This document shows positions 52,055 to 58,614 of a stretch of 58,614 bases of DNA, piece by piece. Positions within the stretch are counted from its first letter, which is position 1, and every line of letters starts with the position of its first letter. Origin of the DNA: an uncultured Collinsella sp. (GTDB taxonomy: Bacteria > Actinomycetota > Coriobacteriia > Coriobacteriales > Coriobacteriaceae); NCBI GenBank assembly GCA_959602645.1, contig CAUGTZ010000017.1, forward strand, positions 1-58,614, given 5' to 3'. The notes under the pieces are model-generated. The model was not told where the DNA came from. It made no database searches and worked only from the letters and a program-made list of their open reading frames with translations. The translations under genes were made by a program, and so were the position numbers.

Positions 52055-54751
52055 ATGGAAGAAATGCCCAAGAACTACGATCCATCGACCAACGAGCCGG
52101 CGATCTTGCAGAAGTGGCTCGACGGCGGCTACTACAAGCGCCGCGAGGGCGTGGGCGATTGCACCGTCACCATTCCGCCTCCCAACGTGACCGGCAAGCT
52201 CCACATGGGCCACGCCACCGACGACTCCATCCAGGACGCCATCATCCGTATGGCCCGCATGCGCGGCAAGTCCACGCGCTGGGTGCTCGGCACCGACCAC
52301 GCCGGTATCGCTACGCAGACCAAGGTCGACAAGAAGCTCAAGAGCGAGGGCATCAGCCGCCTGGAGATCGGTCGCGACAAGTTTGTCGACGCCTGCTGGG
52401 ACTGGACCCACGAGTACGGCGGCATCATCGTCGAGCAGATCAAGCGCATGGGCTGCTCCGTCGACTTCGACAACGAGCGCTTCACCATGGACGAGGATTA
52501 CGCCCAGGCCGTGCGTAAGGTCTTCTGCGACTGGTACCACGACGGCCTGATCTATCGCGGCAAGCGCATCGTCAACTGGTGCCCCAACTGCACCACCGCC
52601 ATCTCGGACGACGAGGCCGAGTATAAGGACGAGAAGGGCCACCTGTGGCACCTGCGCTACCCGCTGACCGAGCCGGTCAACGGCCAGGACTACATCGTCG
52701 TCGCCACCACGCGCCCCGAGACCATGCTCGGCGATACGGGCGTTGCCGTCTCCCCGAAGGACCCCGAGAAGGCCGCCTTTGTGGGTAAGACCGTCAAGCT
52801 CCCCATCGTCGACCGCGAGATCCCCATCTTTGAGGATTGGCATGTCGACGCCAACTTTGGCTCCGGCTTCGTCAAGGTCACCCCGGCCCACGACCCCAAC
52901 GACTACGCCATGGGTCAGGCCCACGACCTGCCGCAGATCAACATCTTCGACGAGCACGCGGTGGTCGTCGAGGGCTACGGCGAGTTCACTGGCATGAACC
53001 GCGACGAGTGCCGCGAGGCCGTCATCAAATGGTTCGACGAGCACGGCCTGCTCGACCACGTCGAAGAGCTCGACCACTCCGTCATGCACTGCTACCGTTG
53101 CGACTCCGCACTGGAGCCGTGGCTGTCCGAGCAGTGGTTCGTGGCCGTCGATAAGCTCAAGGGGCCGGCGCTCGACGCCGTCAACTCCGGCAAGGTCACC
53201 TTCCACCCCGCGCGCTGGACGCAGACCTACACCACCTGGATGGAGAACCTCAAGGACTGGTGCATCAGCCGCCAGCTGTGGTGGGGCCACCGCATCCCCG
53301 TGTTCTACTGCGAGGACTGCGGCTGGGAGGACGCCCTCACCGAGGATACCGACGTGTGCCCCAAGTGCGGCGGTCATCACGTGCATCAGGACGAGAACGT
53401 GCTGGACACCTGGTTCAGCTCGCAGCTGTGGACCTTCGCCACGCAGGGCTGGCCGCAAAAGCCGGAGCTGCTCGAGGGGCATCACCCCACGACGGCGCTG
53501 GTCACCGCGCGCGACATCATCGCGCTGTGGGTCGCCCGCATGGTCATGAGCTCGCTGTACTTCCTGGACGAGGTGCCGTTTAAGGACGTCGTCATCTACC
53601 CGACGATCCTTGCCAAGGACGGCAGCCGCATGTCCAAGTCCAAGGGCAACGGCGTTGACCCCATGGACCTCATCGGTATGTACGGTGCTGACGCCATGCG
53701 TTACAACCTGCTCACGCTGTGCACTAACAACCAGGACGTCAAGTTCGACGCGAACATCGATAAGAAGACCAAGAAGCTCATCGACAGCCCGCGCACCGAG
53801 CAGGCCAAGAGCTTTGTGACCAAGATCTGGAACGCCAGCCGCTTCCTGCTTATGAACATGGAGGGCTACACGCCCGGCGAGCCCGTCGTTGAGACGCCGG
53901 CCGACGCCTGGATGTTCAGCCGCCTGGCCAAGGCCGTGAAGATGGTCACCGAGGGTATTGAGAAGTACACCTTTGGCGACATGGCGCGCGGCGTGCAGCA
54001 GTTCTTCTGGAACGAGGTCTGTGACTGGTACGTCGAGGTCACCAAGGCTCGCCTGAAGGGCGAGGGCCGTCTGCAGGCGCAGCGCAACCTGATCTTTGTG
54101 CTTGACACCTCCATTCGCCTGATGCACCCGCTCATGCCGTTTGTCACCGAGGAGATCTGGGACAACATGCCGGCAAGCGTTCTCGACCTGGATGCCGAGG
54201 GCAACGTGGACCGCGCCGAGGCGCTCATGATCGCCAAGTGGCCCGAGCCCGCCGACTACGCTAAGTATGTTGACGAGGACGCCGAGCGCGCGTTTGAGCT
54301 GTGCCGCACCGTCGTGTCTGCCGCCCGCGCCACGCGTTCGCGCTATCGCTTGAGCCCCAAGGCCGAGCTCGACGTGGTCGTGCGCGCCGGCGCCGAGGAC
54401 ATCGAGAAGCTCGAGAGTCTGCGCTCGACCATCGAGCCGCTGGCCAACACCGCCTCGCTGGTTATGGGTACCGACGTTGAGAAGCCGGCCGCGAGCATTG
54501 CCGTGGTCGATAGCGGCGTCGAGGTCTTTGTGGTGCTCGAGGGCAAGGTTGACCTTTCGGCCGAGAAGGCGCGTCTGGAGAAGGAAATCGCCGCGGCTCA
54601 GAAGGAGCTTGCCGGCTGCGAGAAGACCCTTGCTAACGAGGGCTTTGTTGCCAAGGCCGCGCCTGCCGTGGTCCAGAAGAAGAGGGACCGTGCAGCTGAG
54701 CTCAAGGAGATCCTGGCGGCGCTGACTGCTCAGGTTGCTGACTTCTCGTAG
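52055..54751 (+). CDS. valS: valyl-tRNA synthetase
   Basis: An 898-residue class I aminoacyl-tRNA synthetase charging tRNA-Val. The HIGH-type motif KLHMGH is at residues 48-53 and KMSKS appears as RMSKS at 525-529. A C-terminal coiled coil (EKARLEKEIAAAQKELAGCEK), diagnostic of ValRS, is present. GGGAG precedes the ATG. It stands alone between two terminator/hairpin regions. Confidence 0.96.
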   Translation: MEEMPKNYDPSTNEPAILQKWLDGGYYKRREGVGDCTVTIPPPNVTGKLHMGHATDDSIQDAIIRMARMRGKSTRWVLGTDHAGIATQTKVDKKLKSEGISRLEIGRDKFVDACWDWTHEYGGIIVEQIKRMGCSVDFDNERFTMDEDYAQAVRKVFCDWYHDGLIYRGKRIVNWCPNCTTAISDDEAEYKDEKGHLWHLRYPLTEPVNGQDYIVVATTRPETMLGDTGVAVSPKDPEKAAFVGKTVKLPIVDREIPIFEDWHVDANFGSGFVKVTPAHDPNDYAMGQAHDLPQINIFDEHAVVVEGYGEFTGMNRDECREAVIKWFDEHGLLDHVEELDHSVMHCYRCDSALEPWLSEQWFVAVDKLKGPALDAVNSGKVTFHPARWTQTYTTWMENLKDWCISRQLWWGHRIPVFYCEDCGWEDALTEDTDVCPKCGGHHVHQDENVLDTWFSSQLWTFATQGWPQKPELLEGHHPTTALVTARDIIALWVARMVMSSLYFLDEVPFKDVVIYPTILAKDGSRMSKSKGNGVDPMDLIGMYGADAMRYNLLTLCTNNQDVKFDANIDKKTKKLIDSPRTEQAKSFVTKIWNASRFLLMNMEGYTPGEPVVETPADAWMFSRLAKAVKMVTEGIEKYTFGDMARGVQQFFWNEVCDWYVEVTKARLKGEGRLQAQRNLIFVLDTSIRLMHPLMPFVTEEIWDNMPASVLDLDAEGNVDRAEALMIAKWPEPADYAKYVDEDAERAFELCRTVVSAARATRSRYRLSPKAELDVVVRAGAEDIEKLESLRSTIEPLANTASLVMGTDVEKPAASIAVVDSGVEVFVVLEGKVDLSAEKARLEKEIAAAQKELAGCEKTLANEGFVAKAAPAVVQKKRDRAAELKEILAALTAQVADFS

Positions 54752-54804
54752 GCGGTACTGGGGGACGCGGTTTGGGGCTTTGCTCGCTACTGCGGACACC
54801 TATT

Positions 54805-54826
54805 CCGCCGTTCTAACGAACGGCGG
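54805..54826 (+). other. hairpin downstream of valS
   Basis: Perfect 9-bp stem CCGCCGTTC/GAACGGCGG with TAAC loop. No T-run; it may be a processing or partial termination structure. Confidence 0.5.
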
Positions 54827-54841
54827 CTGGCTCGACGCTGC

Positions 54842-54940
54842 AAACGCCTCTGATGGCCAATCTGCCGTTCAACTTCGGGCGCATGGGCATAAGCCCTATG
54901 CGCCCTTGTTTCACGGCACCTTGGCTCATCAGAGGCGTTT
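54842..54940 (+). repeat. ~100-nt structured palindrome, copy C
   Basis: Perfect 14-bp outer stem AAACGCCTCTGATG/CATCAGAGGCGTTT (54842-54855 with 54927-54940), then CCAA/TTGG, TGCCGT/ACGGCA, an internal loop with TCAACTTC facing TTGTTTC, and a long GGGCGCAT/ATGCGCCC top. The TCTGCCGTTCAA and TTTCACGGCA segments match copies A and B while the outer stem differs entirely. Confidence 0.85.
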
Positions 54941-54982
54941 TCGCTGACTATCCTCAACCTATACTGTTTTATTTTTCTATGA

Positions 54983-56341
54983 ATGGCGGTTCTGAAAATG
55001 CCTAAGCGTTCTGGCTTGTATACCGTTCCTTTTGAGTTTGATTTGCTTTCGTTTGGTGAAGCTGTGGGGCTGGCTGCTGATACGGGGCGGATTTCTGGGG
55101 ATGCTGGGCCTCTGCTCGAGACGGTTGTCGATATGCTTGATGAGCTGGGACGTCCGGACGAGTATTTCGATTGCATTCAGGTTGCCGGTACCAATGGCAA
55201 GACTTCGACTACGCGTTTTTCGGCTGCCATTCTTCGTGGTGAGGGGCTCAAGACCGCGCTGTATACGTCGCCACAGCTGGTACGCTATCCCGAGCGCATG
55301 GAAGTCGATGGATACGTCGTGAGCGATGAGGCATTCGCCCGTGGCGTTTCGGCCGCTGTTGAGGTGGGAAATCGCGTGAATGCGCGCCGTGTGGCGGCGG
55401 GGGAGCACGCCTATTCCATCACGCCGTTTGACCTGCTGACGGCTGCCGCACTTGTAGTGTTTGCCGAGGCCGCGGTGGATGTTGCCGTGCTTGAGGTTGG
55501 CATGGGCGGACGCTGGGATGCTACGAGTGCGACCGATCCCGTGGCCGTCGCCATTACGGGTATTGGGCTCGATCACACACGTATTTTGGGCGATACGCTC
55601 GAGGCCATTGCGGGGGAGAAGGCTGCGGTTATTAAGCCTGGGCGTTTGGTCGTTTTGGGCGAGGGTACGCATGAGGCGAGCGTTCAGCGTGTGATGGATG
55701 CCCGTTGCCGTGAGTGCGGTGTTGTGCCGCTTGTGGTGAACCATGCCACAACAAAGGTTCCGGCACACGTGGGTGATACGGTTGAGTTCAGCTGCACCAC
55801 GCCGCGCGCGATCTATACGTCGAGTATGGTCAAGCCGGCGTATCAGCCGCAGAATGCCGCATGCGCGATTATGCTCTGCGAGGGCTACCTGGGCCGCGAA
55901 CTCGACCGCGATGCGCTCGACGCTTCGCTTATGGGCTGCCCCACGCCGGGTCGCTTTGATGTGCTGGGAACCGATCCGCTCAAGCTGATCGACGCCTGCC
56001 ATAACCCTCAGAGCTGCGAGAACTTTGTGAGCGCGCTGGACGAGATCGATCCGTGCGTGGAGAACCGCCCCACGCTGCTGTGTGCAGCGCTGGCCGATAA
56101 AGACGTGGCGGGTATCGTTGACGTTCTGGTTCCGGCGTTCCCCCACGCGGTCGTGACCCAGACCGATTCCGATCGCGCCCTGCCGGCAGAGGAGCTCGCT
56201 GCCCTGGTGGGTGCCGATAAGCTCGCGGGCGTGTACCCCAGCGTATCCGAGGCCCTCGCTGCCTTCGATGCCGCGGGCGAGCCCTTCGTAGCCGCCGGCA
56301 CCATCACCCTAGCCGGCGAAGTAGCCGGCCTGCTGCGCTAA
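54983..56341 (+). CDS. folC: bifunctional folylpolyglutamate synthase / dihydrofolate synthase
   Basis: A 452-residue Mur-ligase-like enzyme that adds glutamate to folates and forms dihydrofolate. The P-loop GTNGKTST is at residues 69-76, and LEVGMGGRWDATSATDP and GLDHTRILGDT are conserved active-site segments. The start is ATG at 54983; TATACT at 54960-54965 lies so close that the transcript would have a leader of only about 10 nt, and no convincing ribosome-binding site is seen, so it may be nearly leaderless. ATG at 54998 is an alternative. Confidence 0.92.
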   Translation: MAVLKMPKRSGLYTVPFEFDLLSFGEAVGLAADTGRISGDAGPLLETVVDMLDELGRPDEYFDCIQVAGTNGKTSTTRFSAAILRGEGLKTALYTSPQLVRYPERMEVDGYVVSDEAFARGVSAAVEVGNRVNARRVAAGEHAYSITPFDLLTAAALVVFAEAAVDVAVLEVGMGGRWDATSATDPVAVAITGIGLDHTRILGDTLEAIAGEKAAVIKPGRLVVLGEGTHEASVQRVMDARCRECGVVPLVVNHATTKVPAHVGDTVEFSCTTPRAIYTSSMVKPAYQPQNAACAIMLCEGYLGRELDRDALDASLMGCPTPGRFDVLGTDPLKLIDACHNPQSCENFVSALDEIDPCVENRPTLLCAALADKDVAGIVDVLVPAFPHAVVTQTDSDRALPAEELAALVGADKLAGVYPSVSEALAAFDAAGEPFVAAGTITLAGEVAGLLR

Positions 56342-56357
56342 CCCATCCCCTCAGCGG

Positions 56358-56420
56358 TTGCGGTGAAATGCGGACTGTTTTACAAGCCAGGAGCCTCAAA
56401 CAGTCCGTATATCACCGCAA
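56358..56420 (+). repeat. palindrome with TTGCGGTGAAAT arms, possibly folC terminator
   Basis: TTGCGGTGAAATGCGGACTG with its extension (56358-56380) pairs with 56398-56420, giving a 23-bp stem with two mismatches. The same arm sequence forms the inverted repeats of the element at 18453-18899. No T-run follows. Confidence 0.7.
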
Positions 56421-56483
56421 CTCAAAAGCAGTCAATTTGGGACGGGGCTTTTTGGCTGCCCTGTGCCCCGAGTTGACTCGCTT

Positions 56484-56643
56484 GCCACGAAATGGGCCTA
56501 TTTACTACGTTTTAGCGAATACCCCCGACCACACCGAGAATTGCAAAATTAAAACCGCAGGTAGACGGCTTGCGGATTTTGCGAAAACGCGGGTATGGTC
56601 GCCCTATGCGGGTTAAACGTAGTAGATAGGCCGTTTTTGTGGC
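56484..56643 (-). repeat. 160-nt palindromic repeat, copy 2 (inverted relative to copy 1)
   Basis: Ends carry GCCACGAAATGGGCCTATTT and AAACGTAGTAGATAGGCC. The reverse complement aligns along its whole length with 18613-18772, including CGCAAGCCGTCTACC in the centre, and both copies are exactly 160 nt. The 350-bp gap between folC and the peptidase otherwise contains only the preceding palindrome and a small hairpin. Confidence 0.85.
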
Positions 56644-56657
56644 GCGGTATTGGTGGG

Positions 56658-56688
56658 ATGCGGCAAAGGGACAGCCCCTTTGCCGCAT
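56658..56688. other. hairpin at the 3' end of the peptidase gene
   Basis: ATGCGGCAAAGGG (56658-56670) pairs with CCCTTTGCCGCAT (56676-56688) four bases beyond the peptidase stop codon. No T-run on the minus strand. The stem shares the CAAAGGG...CCCTTTG design of the xpt terminator. Confidence 0.5.
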
Positions 56689-56691
56689 TGC

Positions 56692-57780
56692 CTAGTCTAG
56701 GCGGACCGGATCGTGGGGGTAGGCGTTGATGATCTCGACGCCGGACTCGGTGACTAGAGCGAGGTCCTCGATGCGGACGCCGGTGCGGTCGGGGAGGTAG
56801 ATGCCCGGTTCGATGGAGAACGTCATGCCCGGCTCTACGACCTGCTCGTTGACGAGCGAGACGTCGCCCGGCTCGTGGTCCTGCAGGCCGATCGAGTGAC
56901 CCAGGCGATGCGTAAAGTATTCGCCGTAGCCCGCGTCTTCAATCACATCGCGTGCGGCGCGGTCCAGGTCGCACATGCGCACGCCCGGTGCGATGATCGC
57001 TTCGGCGGCCTCGTTGGCGCGGCGCACGATGTCGTAGATGCGTGCCGTCTCCTCGTCCGGCTCGCCCCAAAAGAACGTGCGCGTCATGTCCGAGCAATAG
57101 TTGCAGCGGCGTCCGCCAATGTCGAACAGCACCACGTCGCCGCGCTTGAGCACGGTGTCGTCGGGTTCGTGATGCGGGTCGCCGGCGTTGGCGCCAAAGC
57201 TCACGATGGGCGGAAAGCTAAAGCCCTCGCAGCCGTGCTTGCGATACAGGCCGAGCATCTGGTCGGCAATCTCGCGTTCCGTCACGCCCTCGTGGACAAG
57301 CTTAATAGCATCGGCCATTACAGCGTCGTTAGCGGTCGAGGACGCACGCATGAGCTCCTGCTCGGTGGCATCCTTGTGGGTGCGTGCGGCGGTGACGGCA
57401 AAGTCACCCAGGAAAAACTCGCTTGCGGCGTGGCGCTCCATGAGCGGCATCAAAAAGCCGGAGCGCATGACGGTGTCGATGCCGAGCGGTTTGGTCGGAT
57501 CGACCTCGCGAGCGATGGCGTCGGCCACGACATCGGTATCGGTGTGATAGGCGACGCGGGCATTGTCGTACTCGGGCAGTTGATGCAGTGCGTTGACCAG
57601 GATCACCGGCTCGGCATCGCGCACGAGCAGCACGCCGCAAAAACGCTCGAACATATCGGCATAAAAGCCGGTCAGGTAATAGATCGACCATGGGTCGTTT
57701 ACGAGCAGCTGTGCGCCAGGGTGCTGAGCCTCGAGCGCATCGAGCACGCGTGCCACACGCTGGTCATCGACATGTGCCAT
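56692..57780 (-). CDS. Xaa-Pro aminopeptidase / M24 family metallopeptidase
   Basis: A 362-residue M24 peptidase that likely cleaves N-terminal residues before proline. The creatinase-like N-terminal domain spans about residues 1-130. Metal ligands are in LFDIGGRRCNYCSDMTRTF (two Asp), RLGHSIG (His), SIEPGIY (Glu) and VRIEDLAL (Glu). The ATG at 57780 has GAAAGGATG upstream; the longer frame to 57828 lacks support. Similar proteins include PepQ prolidases, so the exact specificity is uncertain. Confidence 0.9.
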   Translation of the reverse strand: MAHVDDQRVARVLDALEAQHPGAQLLVNDPWSIYYLTGFYADMFERFCGVLLVRDAEPVILVNALHQLPEYDNARVAYHTDTDVVADAIAREVDPTKPLGIDTVMRSGFLMPLMERHAASEFFLGDFAVTAARTHKDATEQELMRASSTANDAVMADAIKLVHEGVTEREIADQMLGLYRKHGCEGFSFPPIVSFGANAGDPHHEPDDTVLKRGDVVLFDIGGRRCNYCSDMTRTFFWGEPDEETARIYDIVRRANEAAEAIIAPGVRMCDLDRAARDVIEDAGYGEYFTHRLGHSIGLQDHEPGDVSLVNEQVVEPGMTFSIEPGIYLPDRTGVRIEDLALVTESGVEIINAYPHDPVRLD

Positions 57781-57878
57781 GAAACATCCTTTCACTATGG
57801 TGCCACCATGGTATCCCAAGCCCGGCACATAGGGACGTTCCTTTTAATATGAGCAGGACATTGTCAAGAGGCAAAATC

Positions 57879-57910
57879 GGGCCTGGCCCCAACGATATGG
57901 GGTCAGGCCC
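57879..57910. other. intergenic hairpin
   Basis: GGGCCTGGCCCC (57879-57890) pairs with GGGGTCAGGCCC (57899-57910) with one mismatch around AACGATAT. It lies in the 380-bp gap between the peptidase and the IS110 fragment; no gene is seen in the gap, and 57920-58160 looks like the noncoding end of the insertion sequence. Confidence 0.55.
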
Positions 57911-58163
57911 TCTCCCTATATCAACCCGTCCGCGGCGACCTCGGCGTGTCTTACCGACGCTCGTCTTTGCAGTTTAATATCCGCCCGTGGCGATCTCTCG
58001 CTGGGCAATCCGTTGCTACGGCTGAGGCTTCTACGTCGAACCGACAGTCTGTGCACGCGTGTGGCGCCTTGGGCGCTCGCAGAAAAGGGACCTGAGGTTC
58101 GCCTCAACGGCTTCGGATCGAACCGCTTCCGGGGTGACTGGCTTATGTGCGGGGGACCGCCCC

Positions 58164-58586
58164 CTACGCCTCCTCGGCCATGAGGCCGACCGCCCACACC
58201 CAGCAGGCGAGCTCGCGCGCCGTGGCGACGTTCGCCTTGTTGCCGTGGACCCCGCGCGCGAGCAGCGCCACCCGCCTCTCGACCAGCCTCCGCACGCCCT
58301 TGGCGGCATGCCTCCGGGCGCCCCGGTCCGGGGCCTGGCCCTTGGCGAGGTCCTTCGGCCGCCCCGAGCACGTCAGGTAGTGCCACGCGGCCTCGACCAG
58401 CGTCTTCCTCAGGTGCTTGTTGCCGGCCTTGGTGATCGCGCCCCTGCGGTCGCTCTCCCCGCTGGAGTGCTCGGAGGGCGTCAGGCCGACCCACGCGGCG
58501 AACGAGCGGGCGTTCCTGAACCTGGAGAACTCGCCGGCCTCGAACACGAGGTCGGCGGCTGTTAGCGCTAATCTAAAACCAACCAC
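58164..58586 (-). pseudogene. IS110-family transposase, C-terminal fragment
   Basis: About 140 codons matching the Transposase_20 region of IS110/IS116/IS902 transposases (FEAGEFSRFRNARSFAAWVGLTP, then RRGAITKAGNKHLRKTLVEAAWHYL). The N-terminal DEDD catalytic domain is missing: upstream of about 58570 the sequence becomes A/T-richer and no longer fits the family (LALTAADLVFE follows VGFR instead of an expected PG-G segment). The apparent GTG start is probably chance. It is most likely a truncated, inactive insertion sequence, though part could continue beyond the window edge. Confidence 0.8.
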
Positions 58587-58614
58587 TTTCGCAAACGTAT
58601 CTCGCCGAATGCGC

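Noticed and set aside
54842..54940. Tetrahydrofolate riboswitch upstream of folC
   Set aside because: The structure is a single long palindrome that matches two copies upstream of unrelated genes, so it is not folate-specific.
57916..58494. Alternative 192-codon frame overlapping the IS110 fragment
   Set aside because: It is out of frame with the recognisable transposase sequence and runs into noncoding DNA.
1..58614. CRISPR array
   Set aside because: No regularly spaced direct repeats with unique spacers were seen.

Overview
The window is GC-rich, gene-dense DNA from an anaerobic, high-GC Gram-positive bacterium. Gene content (formate hydrogenlyase of the Hyf type, complete selenocysteine machinery, double-cubane-type proteins, BrnQ, GdhA) and style suggest a gut coriobacterium such as Collinsella; this assignment is an inference, not something read directly from a marker gene. 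Nearly all of it is chromosomal backbone, with one broken IS110 fragment at the right edge and several families of intergenic palindromes.

Layout. 1-3.7 kb: xanthine phosphoribosyltransferase, a release-factor-like protein with a probable frameshift, and convergent clc-type channel and lipid kinase genes. 3.9-9.4 kb: molybdenum block (moeA, mogA/moaB, then modABC with an unusual ModB). 9.4-16.5 kb: two 2-hydroxyacyl-CoA-dehydratase/double-cubane-like proteins, their ATPase activator, selenoprotein SelD (in-frame UGA), YedF, a DUF3343 protein and a cysteine desulfurase/selenocysteine lyase. 16.5-20 kb: brnQ, tRNA-Pro, tRNA-Gly followed by a rearranged tRNA-tail element, a 447-bp inverted-repeat element, and a PIN/RelB-like toxin-antitoxin pair. 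20-35.5 kb: one long formate hydrogenlyase operon (hydN-like, fdhF with UGA at codon 140, hycB-like, hyfBCDEFGHI-like, hycH, hycI, focA). 35.6-42.6 kb: a molybdopterin oxidoreductase, selA, selB, selC (tRNA-Sec, between genes), mobA and a second, cysteine-rich DUF3343 protein. 42.8-48 kb: gdhA and a two-gene xanthine-dehydrogenase-like molybdenum hydroxylase. 48-58.6 kb: tRNA-Leu, tig, clpP, clpX, valS, folC, an Xaa-Pro peptidase and the IS110 remnant.

How it fits together. Molybdate uptake (ModABC), cofactor assembly (MoeA, MogA, MobA) and selenium incorporation (SelD, SelA, SelB, tRNA-Sec) all converge on the formate dehydrogenase FdhF, whose electrons pass through the ferredoxin-like subunits to a group-4 [NiFe] hydrogenase with extra antiporter-like subunits; FocA imports or exports formate. 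The same cofactors could serve the second molybdopterin enzyme and the molybdenum hydroxylase. The selD-yedF-DUF3343-desulfurase block sits directly behind the double-cubane-like genes, which hints at a selenium- or sulfur-linked role for that less understood system.

The least explained content is noncoding: three related ~100-nt palindromes with compensatory stem changes, two antiparallel 160-nt palindromes, the 447-bp inverted-repeat element, and the hairpin-rich element bounded by copies of the tRNA-Gly 3' end.
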